Positions 17,038 through 26,197 of a stretch of DNA of 64,000 nt are shown piece by piece. The stretch's first letter is position 1; each line of letters opens with the position of its first letter. The DNA comes from an uncultured Ruminococcus sp. (GTDB lineage Bacteria; Bacillota_A; Clostridia; Oscillospirales; Ruminococcaceae). A program made the position numbers and the translations under genes. Where the stretch lies: contig ONBA01000007.1 of NCBI GenBank assembly GCA_900315975.1, positions 62,001 to 126,000 on the forward strand, given 5' to 3'. The notes under the pieces are model-generated. The model did not search any database and was not told the origin of the DNA. It was given only the letters and a program-made list of their open reading frames with translations.

Positions 17038-17062
17038 TGTTATAATTATCACATATATGTGA
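17038..17062 (+). promoter_or_regulatory. Proximal extended -10 promoter with 14-bp palindrome, hydrogenase operon
   Basis: TGT precedes a perfect TATAAT (17041-17046), giving an extended -10; the -35 region (TAGAAA) is poor. TCACATATATGTGA (17049-17062) is a perfect palindrome that would overlap the transcription start, the classic position of a repressor operator. Confidence 0.55.
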
Positions 17063-17129
17063 GTCATAATATATCCGTCGGCGAACGGTTTGTTATTTAT
17101 TTCACAGCAATTAAAGGAGGTTCACTTTA

Positions 17130-17627
17130 ATGAATTCAACTAAATCCACTGTCCCCTTCAAGGGCACTCCCGAACAGGAGGCTCAGCTCCTCGCAGTTAT
17201 CGAAGAGAAAAAGGACACTCAGGGTGCTCTTATGCCTATCCTTCAGAAGGCTCAGGAGATCTATGGCTACCTTCCTATCGAAGTTCAGACAATTATTTCC
17301 GATAAGACAGGCATCCCGCTTGAGAAGATCTATGGCGTTGTTACTTTCTACGCTCAGTTCTCACTCTACCCCAAGGGAGAGTACACAATTTCAGTATGTC
17401 TCGGTACAGCCTGCTACGTTAAGGGTTCAGGCGATATCTACAACAAGCTTCAGGAGAAGCTCGGTATTGCCGGCGGCGAATGTACTCCCGACGGTAAGTT
17501 CTCACTTGAGGCTTGCCGCTGCATAGGCGCTTGCGGTCTTGCTCCCGTTCTCACAGTCAATGAAGACGTATACGGACGTCTCACAGTTGACGATGTTGAG
17601 AAGATACTAGCTAAATATTCTGCATAA
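17130..17627 (+). CDS. hydC: [FeFe] hydrogenase subunit HydC, NuoE-like [2Fe-2S] protein
   Basis: A 165-residue NuoE/HydC-type subunit: an N-terminal helical region and a thioredoxin-like [2Fe-2S] domain with ligands Cys90, Cys95 (CLGTAC) and Cys131, Cys135 (CIGAC). In trimeric hydrogenases HydC passes electrons between the NADH-oxidising HydB and the rest of the complex. A near-perfect AAAGGAGG site precedes the ATG. It is first in hydCBA, 28 nt before hydB. Length and motif spacing are normal. Confidence 0.93.
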   Translation: MNSTKSTVPFKGTPEQEAQLLAVIEEKKDTQGALMPILQKAQEIYGYLPIEVQTIISDKTGIPLEKIYGVVTFYAQFSLYPKGEYTISVCLGTACYVKGSGDIYNKLQEKLGIAGGECTPDGKFSLEACRCIGACGLAPVLTVNEDVYGRLTVDDVEKILAKYSA

Positions 17628-17655
17628 ACCAATTACATTATAGGAGGAAAACCAT

Positions 17656-19554
17656 ATGAAGACTCTTGAAGAACTCAAGGCTGTCAGAGAATCCATGAAG
17701 GGCGAGGTCGCTCTCAGAACTCATGGCAACGCTTCTTCAAAATATGAAAGACACGTACTCGTCTGCGGCGGTACAGGATGTACTTCTTCCGGCTCTCCCA
17801 AGATCATCGAGAAGCTCGAGGAAGAATTCAAAGCAAACGGTCTCACAGACAAGGTTCAGATCGTAAAGACAGGTTGTTTCGGACTCTGCGAAAGAGGTCC
17901 TATCATGATAGTTTACCCCGAGGGTTCATTCTACTCACGAGTAAACATCGATGAGATCCCCCGCATCGTTAAGGAGCACCTCGTTGAAGGCAACCCCGTT
18001 AAGGAGTTCCTCTATGAAGAGACTGTTGAAGGCGATACTATCAAGGCTCTTGATGACACTGCATTCTACAAGAAGCAGCACCGTGTTGCTCTCAGAAACT
18101 GCGGCGTTATCAACCCTGAGAATATAAATGAATACATAGGACGCGACGGCTACAGCGCTCTCGGCAAGGTCCTCACAGAAATGAAGCCTGAGGACGTTAT
18201 CCAGACTATCCTCGATTCCGGTCTCCGCGGAAGAGGCGGCGGCGGATTCCCGACAGGTATGAAGTGGAAGCTCGCAAGAAACATCGTTCCCGATGCTGAC
18301 ATGAAGTACGTTTGCTGTAACGCTGACGAGGGCGACCCGGGTGCATTCATGGACCGTTCCGTTCTCGAGGGCGATCCCCACGTTGTTCTTGAAGCTATGA
18401 CGATCGCTGGTTATGCTATCGGCGCTAAGCAGGGTTATATCTACGTTCGTGCTGAGTACCCGATCGCTGTTGAGCGTCTTAACATCGCTATCAAGCAGGC
18501 TCGTGAAGCTGGTATGCTCGGTAAGGACATCTTCGGCACAGGCTTCGATTTCGATATCGACCTCCGTCTCGGCGCAGGCGCTTTCGTTTGCGGTGAGGAA
18601 ACTGCCCTCATGACTTCTATCGAAGGCAACCGCGGTGAGCCCAGACCCAGACCTCCTTTCCCTGCTGAAAAAGGTCTTTTCCAGAAGCCTACTATCCTCA
18701 ACAATGTTGAGACATATGCTAATATTCCTCAGATCATCCTCAACGGTGCAGACTGGTTCGCATCAATGGGTACTGAGAAGTCAAAGGGTACCAAGGTATT
18801 CGCTCTCGGCGGTAAGATCAAGAACACAGGTCTCGTTGAGATCCCGATGGGTACTACTCTCCGCGAAGTTATCGAAGAGATCGGTGGCGGTATCCCGAAT
18901 GGCAAGAAGTTCAAGGCTGCTCAGACAGGTGGTCCTTCCGGCGGATGTATCCCTGCAGAGCATTTCGATATCCCGATCGACTATGATAACCTCATCAGCA
19001 TCGGTTCTATGATGGGTTCAGGCGGACTTATCGTTATGGACGAAGACAACTGTATGGTCGATATCGCTAAGTTCTTCCTCGAATTTACAGTTGACGAGTC
19101 ATGCGGTAAATGTACTCCCTGCCGTATCGGTACTAAGAGAATGTGGGAGATACTCGACCGCATCACTAAGGGCAAGGGCACTATAGAAGACCTCGACAAG
19201 CTCGAAGAGCTCGCTTACCACGTTAAGTCCAACTCTCTCTGCGGTCTCGGTCAGACAGCTCCTAACCCTGTACTTTCTACACTCAAGTGCTTCAGAGATG
19301 AATATATTGCCCACGTTGTTGACAAAAAATGTCCTGCTGGCGTATGTAAGGATCTCCTCAGCTTCGAGATCGAGAAGGATAAGTGCTTCGGCTGCGGAAT
19401 GTGTGCTAAGCAGTGTCCTGCTGAGGCAATCACAGTTACAGATTACACAGCACCCGGCAAGAAGAAGCCCGCATACTCTATCGACAAGGATAAGTGCGTA
19501 AAGTGCGGCGCTTGTATGTCAACTTGTAAGTTCAAGGCAATCATCAAGAAGTAA
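17656..19554 (+). CDS. hydB: [FeFe] hydrogenase subunit HydB, NuoF-like flavoprotein with extra Fe-S domains
   Basis: Domains in order: an N-terminal thioredoxin-like [2Fe-2S] domain (Cys37, Cys42, Cys74, Cys78); the NuoF core binding FMN and NAD(H), with GRGGGGFPTG near 191-201; a [4Fe-4S] site SCGKCTPCR near 482-490; and a C-terminal 2[4Fe-4S] ferredoxin-like domain (CFGCGMCAKQC and CVKCGACMSTC). This architecture is that of HydB in trimeric, commonly electron-bifurcating, hydrogenases, where it exchanges electrons with NAD(H). TAGGAGG precedes the ATG and hydA follows after 15 nt. Bifurcation itself is inferred from family, not visible in sequence. Confidence 0.93.
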   Translation: MKTLEELKAVRESMKGEVALRTHGNASSKYERHVLVCGGTGCTSSGSPKIIEKLEEEFKANGLTDKVQIVKTGCFGLCERGPIMIVYPEGSFYSRVNIDEIPRIVKEHLVEGNPVKEFLYEETVEGDTIKALDDTAFYKKQHRVALRNCGVINPENINEYIGRDGYSALGKVLTEMKPEDVIQTILDSGLRGRGGGGFPTGMKWKLARNIVPDADMKYVCCNADEGDPGAFMDRSVLEGDPHVVLEAMTIAGYAIGAKQGYIYVRAEYPIAVERLNIAIKQAREAGMLGKDIFGTGFDFDIDLRLGAGAFVCGEETALMTSIEGNRGEPRPRPPFPAEKGLFQKPTILNNVETYANIPQIILNGADWFASMGTEKSKGTKVFALGGKIKNTGLVEIPMGTTLREVIEEIGGGIPNGKKFKAAQTGGPSGGCIPAEHFDIPIDYDNLISIGSMMGSGGLIVMDEDNCMVDIAKFFLEFTVDESCGKCTPCRIGTKRMWEILDRITKGKGTIEDLDKLEELAYHVKSNSLCGLGQTAPNPVLSTLKCFRDEYIAHVVDKKCPAGVCKDLLSFEIEKDKCFGCGMCAKQCPAEAITVTDYTAPGKKKPAYSIDKDKCVKCGACMSTCKFKAIIKK

Positions 19555-19569
19555 GCGGAGGAATAATCA

Positions 19570-21318
19570 ATGGAAAATATCACAGTTAAAGTCAATGGTG
19601 TTGAGATCTCCGTCCCCAAGGGTACTACTGTTCTTGAGGCTGCCCACAATGCTGGTTTTGAGATTCCCACACTTTGCTACATGAAAGAGATCAACGAGAT
19701 CGGCGCTTGCCGTATCTGCGTTACTGAGGTAAACGAGGGCAGAGGCTTCCGTCTCGTTGCCGGCTGCGTTTATCCCTGCTCACCTAACATGGAGATCCTC
19801 ACAAATTCTCCTAAGGTTATCGAGTCACGCAAGAAGACTCTTGAGCTCATTCTCTCTACACACGACAGAAAGTGCCTCTCCTGCGTAAGAAGCGGCAACT
19901 GCGAGCTTCAGAAGCTCTGCAAGGACTACGGTGTTGAGGACGCTGGCAAGTACGACGGCGTTAATGAGCACTACGAAATAGACGATACAGCTGCACATAT
20001 GTACCGCGATAACAATAAATGTATCCTTTGCCGCCGCTGCGTAGCAGTTTGCTCTAAGACACAGGGTATCGGTGTTATCGGCGCAAATGAGCGTGGATTC
20101 AAGACATTTATCGGTTCTGCATTCAACATGGGTCTCGGCGAGACAAGCTGTGTATCATGCGGACAGTGTATCGCTGTTTGTCCTGTTGGCGCTATCGCTG
20201 AAAAGGACTACACAAAGCCTGTTCTCGAAGCTATCGCTGATCCTGAGAAGACTGTTCTCGTTCAGACAGCTCCTGCTGTACGTGCAGGTCTCGGTGAGGC
20301 ATTCGGTCTCCCGATCGGTACAAACGTAGAAGGCAAGATGGCAGCTGCTCTCCGCCGCCTCGGCTTCGATAAGGTATTCGATACCGATTTCGCTGCTGAC
20401 CTCACAATTATGGAAGAGGCTAACGAGTTCATTGAGCGCGTTCAGAACGGCGGTACTCTCCCGATGATCACTTCATGCTCACCCGGATGGGTCAAGTTCT
20501 GCGAGCACTACTATCCTGATCTTCTTGATCACCTTTCAACCTGCAAGTCGCCTCAGCAGATGTTCGGTGCAACAGCTAAGACTTACTACGCTGAGAAGAT
20601 GGGTCTCGATCCTAAGAACATCGTTATGGTTTCTATCATGCCTTGTACTGCTAAGAAGTTCGAGATTGGCAGACCTGATCAGAGCGCAGCTGGCGTTCCT
20701 GACGTTGATTTCGCTCTCACAACCCGTGAACTCGGCAGAATGATCGAGCGTGCTGGTATCAACTTCCTCGGTCTTGAGGACGAAAAGTTCGATGATCCGC
20801 TCGGAATCTCAACCGGTGCTGGTGTTATCTTCGGCGCTACAGGCGGTGTTATGGAGGCTGCTCTCAGAACAGCTGTTCACACTCTTACAGGCGAGACAGT
20901 TACTGATCTTCCTGAGGTTCGCGGAACTAAGGATATCAAGGAAGCTACTTACAAGGTTGGCGACCTCGATGTTAAGGTTGCTGTTACAAGCGGACTCGCT
21001 AACGCTCGTAAGGTTCTCGACGACATCAGAGCTGGCAAGTGCGATGCTCAGTTCATCGAGATAATGGCTTGTCCCGGCGGCTGCGTAAACGGCGGCGGTC
21101 AGCCTCAGGTTCCTATGGGAATCAGAAACTTCGTTGACATCAGAGAAGAGAGAGCTAAGGTTCTCTACAACCTCGATAAGTCAATGCCGCTCCGTCAGTC
21201 ACACGAAAACCCCGCTATCAAGGAAGTTTACAAGACATTCTTTGAAAAGCCCGGCAGCCATAAGGCTCACGAAGTTCTCCACACATCTTATGTTAAGAGA
21301 AAGATAAACGAAGTTTGA
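19570..21318 (+). CDS. hydA: [FeFe] hydrogenase catalytic subunit HydA
   Basis: A 582-residue cytoplasmic group A [FeFe] hydrogenase. N-terminal [2Fe-2S] domain (Cys36, 47, 50, 66 region); a His-ligated [4Fe-4S] segment (HDRKCLSCVRSGNC); two further [4Fe-4S] clusters (CILCRRCVAVC, CVSCGQCIAVC); then the H-cluster domain with motifs L1 TSCSPGW (301-307), L2 MPCTAKKFE (from 357) and L3 MACPGGC (499-505). Cluster ligands are Cys303, Cys359, Cys501 and Cys505. The residue after Cys303, normally a proton-relay Cys in TSCCP, is Ser304. It reduces protons to H2 using reducing power passed from HydB/HydC and ferredoxin. GCGGAGG precedes the start; a terminator follows. Confidence 0.95.
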   Translation: MENITVKVNGVEISVPKGTTVLEAAHNAGFEIPTLCYMKEINEIGACRICVTEVNEGRGFRLVAGCVYPCSPNMEILTNSPKVIESRKKTLELILSTHDRKCLSCVRSGNCELQKLCKDYGVEDAGKYDGVNEHYEIDDTAAHMYRDNNKCILCRRCVAVCSKTQGIGVIGANERGFKTFIGSAFNMGLGETSCVSCGQCIAVCPVGAIAEKDYTKPVLEAIADPEKTVLVQTAPAVRAGLGEAFGLPIGTNVEGKMAAALRRLGFDKVFDTDFAADLTIMEEANEFIERVQNGGTLPMITSCSPGWVKFCEHYYPDLLDHLSTCKSPQQMFGATAKTYYAEKMGLDPKNIVMVSIMPCTAKKFEIGRPDQSAAGVPDVDFALTTRELGRMIERAGINFLGLEDEKFDDPLGISTGAGVIFGATGGVMEAALRTAVHTLTGETVTDLPEVRGTKDIKEATYKVGDLDVKVAVTSGLANARKVLDDIRAGKCDAQFIEIMACPGGCVNGGGQPQVPMGIRNFVDIREERAKVLYNLDKSMPLRQSHENPAIKEVYKTFFEKPGSHKAHEVLHTSYVKRKINEV

Positions 21319-21348
21319 TTCTTTTGAAAATGTCCATTCGATAAAAGT

Positions 21349-21377
21349 ATCCCTCCGGTATTATTTACCGGAGGGAT
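21349..21377 (+). terminator. Terminator of hydCBA
   Basis: A 12-bp stem ATCCCTCCGGTA/TACCGGAGGGAT with a TTATT loop, followed by TTTCATAAAAA, lies 30 nt after hydA. Confidence 0.85.
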
Positions 21378-21402
21378 TTTCATAAAAATAAAGGAGAATA
21401 CT

Positions 21403-21618
21403 ATGGAACACATTTGCGAATTATGCGGAACTAAACTCATCAGCGGTAAGCTTTTTACTCCTACTCCACATGATGTTATGTTCTATCCTCTCGGCGAGGA
21501 ATTTAAATTCGACCCGCAGCGCAGTACAATACACTGTGAGGCTTGCCCGAAATGCGGACATATCCAGAATATGACTCTCACCTCCCCTGATAAGATATTC
21601 GGTGAGAACGGCGAATGA
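21403..21618 (+). CDS. Small zinc-ribbon protein
   Basis: 71 residues with two Cys pairs, CELC near the start and CPKC near residue 49, expected to bind one Zn. No known family is recognised. AAGGAG precedes the ATG. Its stop overlaps the phosphatase start (ATGA), so the two are co-translated. The only promoter-like DNA is the short space after the hydrogenase terminator, so partial read-through from hydCBA is possible. Confidence 0.7.
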   Translation: MEHICELCGTKLISGKLFTPTPHDVMFYPLGEEFKFDPQRSTIHCEACPKCGHIQNMTLTSPDKIFGENGE

Positions 21619-22187
21619 GTTTACTCGATTCAACCCTGAATACACGTGCGATACTTCCGGATAGTATGCGGTTTATCCGCAGTGATGCGCCCTTTGCTCT
21701 CACTGAAAACGAATTGAACTGGCTCAGATACAACGATATAACAACAGTTATCGACCTGCGTTCAGAGAACGAAGCTGCTGCCTGCCCGAGTATACTTGCT
21801 AACGCTGAGGGATTCAAATACATAAATATTCCGGTAACAGGCGGAAATATCGTCCCGAAAACTCCTGACGACGTCGGAAAATCGTACATTGCAATGGTCG
21901 ATGAGCAGATGAAGCACATAATCACGACTATCATGTCCGCAGAAACAAACGTGATATTCTTCTGCTCAGCCGGTAAGGACAGGACCGGTGTTGTATCAGC
22001 AATCATCCTCCATAAGCTCGGATTCGACGACGAATACATAATCGCTGACTACCTCCGCTCCGGAGAAGAACTGCGTGAAATGCTCGAAGCCTACGGAAAA
22101 AGCGGAGTCGCCGACATAAATGTTATAACCCCTCAGCGGCGCTATATCACTGAACTTCTTGAATTTATCAAAGGAAATGAAGTATGA
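21615..22187 (+). CDS. Tyrosine-protein phosphatase-like protein (Y_phosphatase3 type)
   Basis: 190 residues with the cysteine-phosphatase signature CX5R at Cys117-Arg123 (FCSAGKDRTGVVSA) and the upstream segment TVIDLRSENEAA typical of PTP-like bacterial phosphatases (PF13350). It should dephosphorylate phosphotyrosine or a phospholipid-type substrate through a cysteinyl-phosphate. No signal peptide. It overlaps both neighbours by 4 nt, forming a tight three-gene unit with the zinc-ribbon and GNAT genes. Confidence 0.82.
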   Translation: MSLLDSTLNTRAILPDSMRFIRSDAPFALTENELNWLRYNDITTVIDLRSENEAAACPSILANAEGFKYINIPVTGGNIVPKTPDDVGKSYIAMVDEQMKHIITTIMSAETNVIFFCSAGKDRTGVVSAIILHKLGFDDEYIIADYLRSGEELREMLEAYGKSGVADINVITPQRRYITELLEFIKGNEV

Positions 22188-22681
22188 TAGAAATAAAAAA
22201 GGTCAAATATCTCCCCGAACTCAGACGGCTTGCCGAGGTTGCGGACGAGATATGGCATGAATGTTTTGTTGACATCATCAGTAACGGACAGATTGACTAC
22301 ATGGTAGAAAAATTTCAGTCTCTCGATGCCATGTGCAAACAAATTGAAGAGCAGTCGTACTGCTACTTCGCAGTTTACGACGACAGCGACCTCTGCGGAT
22401 ATTTCGCGGTTAAACCCGAATCTGACGACCGCTTCTTCCTCAGCAAGCTTTATCTGCGCCATGATAAACGCGGTAACGGTATTGCAAAAAAAATGCTTGA
22501 AAAAGTATTTGAAGAAGCTCGTGCCGCAAATAAAAAAACAGTCTACCTGACCGTAAACAAGCAAAATGAACACGCAATAGCAGTCTACAAAAAAACCGGT
22601 TTCACGCTGATTGACAGCGTTATCACCGATATCGGCGGCGGATATGTCATGGACGACTACATTTTCTCATACACTCTTTGA
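22184..22681 (+). CDS. GNAT family N-acetyltransferase
   Basis: A 165-residue GNAT fold. The acetyl-CoA-binding motif A is seen as LYLRHDKRGNGIAKKML (R/QxxGxG/A type, RGNGIA), and motif B as AIAVYKKTGFTLIDS. It transfers an acetyl group to an unidentified amine (small molecule or protein N-terminus). Start overlaps the phosphatase stop (ATGA). Typical length; no extra domain. Confidence 0.85.
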   Translation: MIEIKKVKYLPELRRLAEVADEIWHECFVDIISNGQIDYMVEKFQSLDAMCKQIEEQSYCYFAVYDDSDLCGYFAVKPESDDRFFLSKLYLRHDKRGNGIAKKMLEKVFEEARAANKKTVYLTVNKQNEHAIAVYKKTGFTLIDSVITDIGGGYVMDDYIFSYTL

Positions 22682-22707
22682 TGCTTCAATCTGCAAACAT
22701 TCATATA

Positions 22708-22736
22708 TTGCACAATCCTGCAATATAATGTATAAT
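22708..22736 (+). promoter_or_regulatory. Promoter of mntP
   Basis: TTGCAC (22708-22713), 17-nt spacer, perfect TATAAT (22731-22736). The predicted start is near 22743, giving a leader of about 58 nt. Confidence 0.75.
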
Positions 22737-22742
22737 AGTTAA

Positions 22743-22787
22743 GGCAGAAATATCTGTTTTCCGGGCACACGCTGCCCGAGTTTTTTT
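22743..22787 (+). promoter_or_regulatory. Terminator-like hairpin in the mntP leader, possible attenuator
   Basis: Between the promoter and the ribosome site is a hairpin CGGGCA (22762-22767)/TGCCCG (22773-22778) followed by AG and seven T (22781-22787), a canonical intrinsic terminator. GGCAG at 22743-22747 could pair instead with CTGCC at 22772-22776 and open it. The leader is far too short for the yybP-ykoY manganese riboswitch that controls mntP in other bacteria. Confidence 0.5.
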
Positions 22788-22800
22788 GAGGAGAGGCTAT

Positions 22801-23370
22801 ATGAATTTAACTGAACTTATCCTTCTTTCCCTGGGACTTGCAATGGATGCTTTCTCAGTCTCAGTCTGCAAGGGACTGAGTATGAAGAAGATTGACTATA
22901 AAGGCGCAGCGGTAACTGCGCTGTTTTTCGGTGCATTTCAGGGCTTTATGCCGCTCATCGGCTATTTACTCGGAAGTCGTTTTGAAAAATTTATAAGCAG
23001 CTACAGCCACTGGATAGCCTTTGTACTGCTCGGTTTCATCGGAGGCAAAATGGTACTCGAAGTGATACGCGGCAATGAAGATGACGAGTCTGCAAAAGAG
23101 TACAAACTCGACCTGAAAGAACTGTTTATACTTGCGATAGCAACAAGTATCGATGCGCTCGCGGTAGGAGTAATATTCGCGGCACAGAAAACTCCGATAT
23201 TCAGTTCTGTTACCGTTATAGGAATTATCACATTTGTTACAAGTCTGATAGGAGTAATTATCGGCAACCGTTTCGGCAGCAAGTACGAAAAAAAAGCCGA
23301 ACTTGCCGGCGGAATAGTACTTATACTTATCGGTGTAAAGCTTCTCCTTGAAGGAATCGGCATCATATAA
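22801..23370 (+). CDS. mntP: Manganese efflux pump MntP
   Basis: 189 residues, six predicted transmembrane helices arranged as two repeats of three. The acidic residues in the first helices of each half (LAMDAFSVSVCKGL and IATSIDALAVGVIFA) match the metal-binding aspartates of MntP (formerly DUF204/YebN). It exports Mn(II) from the cytoplasm. GAGGAGAGG lies 5 nt upstream of the ATG at 22801; a TTG a few codons upstream is not credible. The leader holds a possible transcription attenuator, so expression may respond to metal. Confidence 0.88.
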   Translation: MNLTELILLSLGLAMDAFSVSVCKGLSMKKIDYKGAAVTALFFGAFQGFMPLIGYLLGSRFEKFISSYSHWIAFVLLGFIGGKMVLEVIRGNEDDESAKEYKLDLKELFILAIATSIDALAVGVIFAAQKTPIFSSVTVIGIITFVTSLIGVIIGNRFGSKYEKKAELAGGIVLILIGVKLLLEGIGII

Positions 23371-23374
23371 AAAT

Positions 23375-23496
23375 GAGCGGACACGTAAGGGGAGCCCCCT
23401 TTGGCGGTTTCGCAGGATACCGAATATGTACCGTAAATTTACGGCTCGGTAGCCCACAGATTCCGCTAAGGGAAGCACTCTAATGTATGTCCGCTC
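23375..23496. ncRNA. 122-nt strongly structured intergenic element (candidate RNA or palindromic element)
   Basis: Between the stops of mntP and yebC lies a long irregular hairpin: P1, 9 bp (23375-23383 with 23488-23496); P2, 10 bp with two G-U pairs (23398-23407 with 23463-23472); P3, 6 bp (23418-23423 with 23446-23451); P4, 5 bp (23431-23435 with 23440-23444). Internal loops are nearly symmetric (14/15 and 10/11 nt), giving a rod shape that recalls 6S RNA, but no 6S, SRP, riboswitch or tmRNA signature was recognised. T-rich DNA flanks it on both strands, so it could be a bidirectional terminator, an sRNA, or a miniature mobile element with 9-bp terminal repeats. Confidence 0.4.
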
Positions 23497-23505
23497 TTAT
23501 TTTTA

Positions 23506-24240
23506 TTATTCTTCTTCAGGCATTTCCCAGTTGTGGTAAACGTTCTGAACGTCGTCATTATCCTCAAGGTGTTCGAGAAGAAGGTTCATCTTCTTGATGT
23601 GGTCCTCGTCAGTGAGAGTTGTGTAGTTCGCCGGAACCATCTCAGCCTCAGCAGAAAGAACGTTATAGCCCTTTGCAGCAAGGCCCTCTCTGAGTGCTGA
23701 TACGTTCTCAGGAGCGCACTCTATCTCAACAGTCTCCTCGGAAACATCGAAATCATCGCCGCCGCACTCGAAAACATCTTCCATAACAGCGTCTTCATCG
23801 AGACCTGTATTCTCAAGAACAACGATACCCTTCTTTGAAAACATGAATGATACGCAGCCTGTTGTACCGAGGTTGCCGCCGAACTTGTCGAAATAGTGAC
23901 GGATATCACCTGCTGTACGGTTCTTGTTATCGGTAAGGCACTCAACGATTACTGCAACACCGTTAGGACCGTATCCCTCATAAGTGAGGTTTTCGTAGTT
24001 ATTCTTGTCCTCACCGCCGGCAGCCTTCTTGATAACGCGGTCGATATTGTCGTTAGGCACATTGTTTGCCTTAGCCTTAGCAATAAGGTCACGAAGCTTA
24101 GCATTGTTAGCAGGGTCGGGACCGCCCTCTCTTACGACAACAGTGATCTCACGACCGATCTTAGTAAAGATCTTACCCTTAGCAGCGTCGGTTGCTTCTT
24201 TTTTACGTTTGATATTATTCCATTTTGAATGACCTGACAT
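23506..24240 (-). CDS. yebC: YebC/PmpR family protein
   Basis: 244 residues starting MSGHSKWNNIKRKKEATDAAKGK, the hallmark N-terminus of the YebC family, with the conserved YEGYGPNGVAVIVECLTDNKNRT segment. Family members were annotated as transcription regulators; recent work links YebC proteins to translation of proline-rich stretches. The ATG at 24240 (AAAGGAGA upstream) is used rather than a 27-codon upstream extension. Last gene of the rplU-prp-rpmA-obg-mrnC segment. Confidence 0.93.
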   Translation of the reverse strand: MSGHSKWNNIKRKKEATDAAKGKIFTKIGREITVVVREGGPDPANNAKLRDLIAKAKANNVPNDNIDRVIKKAAGGEDKNNYENLTYEGYGPNGVAVIVECLTDNKNRTAGDIRHYFDKFGGNLGTTGCVSFMFSKKGIVVLENTGLDEDAVMEDVFECGGDDFDVSEETVEIECAPENVSALREGLAAKGYNVLSAEAEMVPANYTTLTDEDHIKKMNLLLEHLEDNDDVQNVYHNWEMPEEE

Positions 24241-24253
24241 GGTTGATTCTCCT

Positions 24254-24424
24254 TTACTCTGAATAGATATAATTCTCGTCAGTATCGTGACGAAGTTTAT
24301 ATAAACGGGTAATTTTTTCATCGCGATAGTCGAGGATAGCGACGAGTGACGCTCCGACTATGAAACCGAGCGAAAAAGCTGCACAAGTTCCGAGAAAAAG
24401 ACTTCTTGTATTGTTTCCTTCCAT
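24254..24424 (-). CDS. Small single-pass membrane protein (56 aa)
   Basis: A short gene between mrnC and yebC. CGGAGG lies 6 nt before the ATG at 24424. The product begins MEGNNTRS, has one hydrophobic segment (about 9-31, LFLGTCAAFSLGFIVGASLVAI) and ends in a charged tail (DYRDEKITRLYKLRHDTDE). yebC starts 13 nt after its stop. No family is recognised; the ribosome site, spacing and bona fide membrane helix argue that it is real. Confidence 0.7.
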   Translation of the reverse strand: MEGNNTRSLFLGTCAAFSLGFIVGASLVAILDYRDEKITRLYKLRHDTDENYIYSE

Positions 24425-24438
24425 GATGAACCTCCGTT

Positions 24439-24855
24439 TTAATCGTTATCAATAGCTATATCAGCGCCGTCGATCATAACGCTGAAAAGTTCATAAATCC
24501 TGTCGTTCCTGCCGAGCAGGAAAAGGTAGCCAAAAAGGCTTTCTATAGCCGTAGCACGCCTGTATTGGGCAGCGTCGGCATGCTTGGGCACGGTATTGCC
24601 TGTCGCATTTCTTCCGCGTTTGAGTACTGCAAACTCGTTATCGTCGAGAACCTCTGCAAGTCTGTCATATACCGACGACTGAAACTCGGCACAGACCAGT
24701 TTTATCTTTGCGGAATGAAGCTTAGACACCGGCATATTGGCAATTCTCAGCAAGTGGTCGCGCACAAGTGTATCGTAGACGCTGTCACCGAGAAAAGCAA
24801 GACTAAGCGGACTGTAGGTATTTGCCTCGCGTCCTGATAGGTATTCTCTTTCCAT
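24439..24855 (-). CDS. mrnC: Mini-ribonuclease III (MrnC)
   Basis: 138 residues with an RNase III catalytic domain and no dsRNA-binding domain. Motifs are SLAFLGDSVYDTLVR (the RNase III signature region, with the catalytic Asp) and AVLKRGRNATGNTVPKHADAAQYRRATAIESLFGYLFL (catalytic Glu in AxExLFGYL). In Bacillus the enzyme matures 23S rRNA ends. The ATG at 24855 aligns with the Bacillus protein start; a TTG 33 nt upstream would overlap obg. The gene begins 1 nt after the obg stop. Confidence 0.9.
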   Translation of the reverse strand: MEREYLSGREANTYSPLSLAFLGDSVYDTLVRDHLLRIANMPVSKLHSAKIKLVCAEFQSSVYDRLAEVLDDNEFAVLKRGRNATGNTVPKHADAAQYRRATAIESLFGYLFLLGRNDRIYELFSVMIDGADIAIDND

Positions 24856-24856
24856 A

Positions 24857-26146
<1,290 letters not shown>

Positions 26147-26154
26147 TTAAAGAA

Positions 26155-26180
26155 AAATCCCAAGCAAACGCTCGGGATTT
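26155..26180 (-). terminator. Hairpin between rpmA and obg
   Basis: On the minus strand an 11-bp stem (one G-U) with a GTTT loop is followed by TTCTTTAAGG. It would attenuate transcription between the ribosomal protein genes and obg. The T-run leads directly into the obg ribosome site. Confidence 0.7.
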
Positions 26181-26197
26181 ATGACGCAATAAATTGA

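Noticed and set aside
22681..22800. yybP-ykoY (Mn) riboswitch before mntP
   Set aside because: The space between promoter and start is under 60 nt and the GGGGAGTA-type loop motifs are absent.
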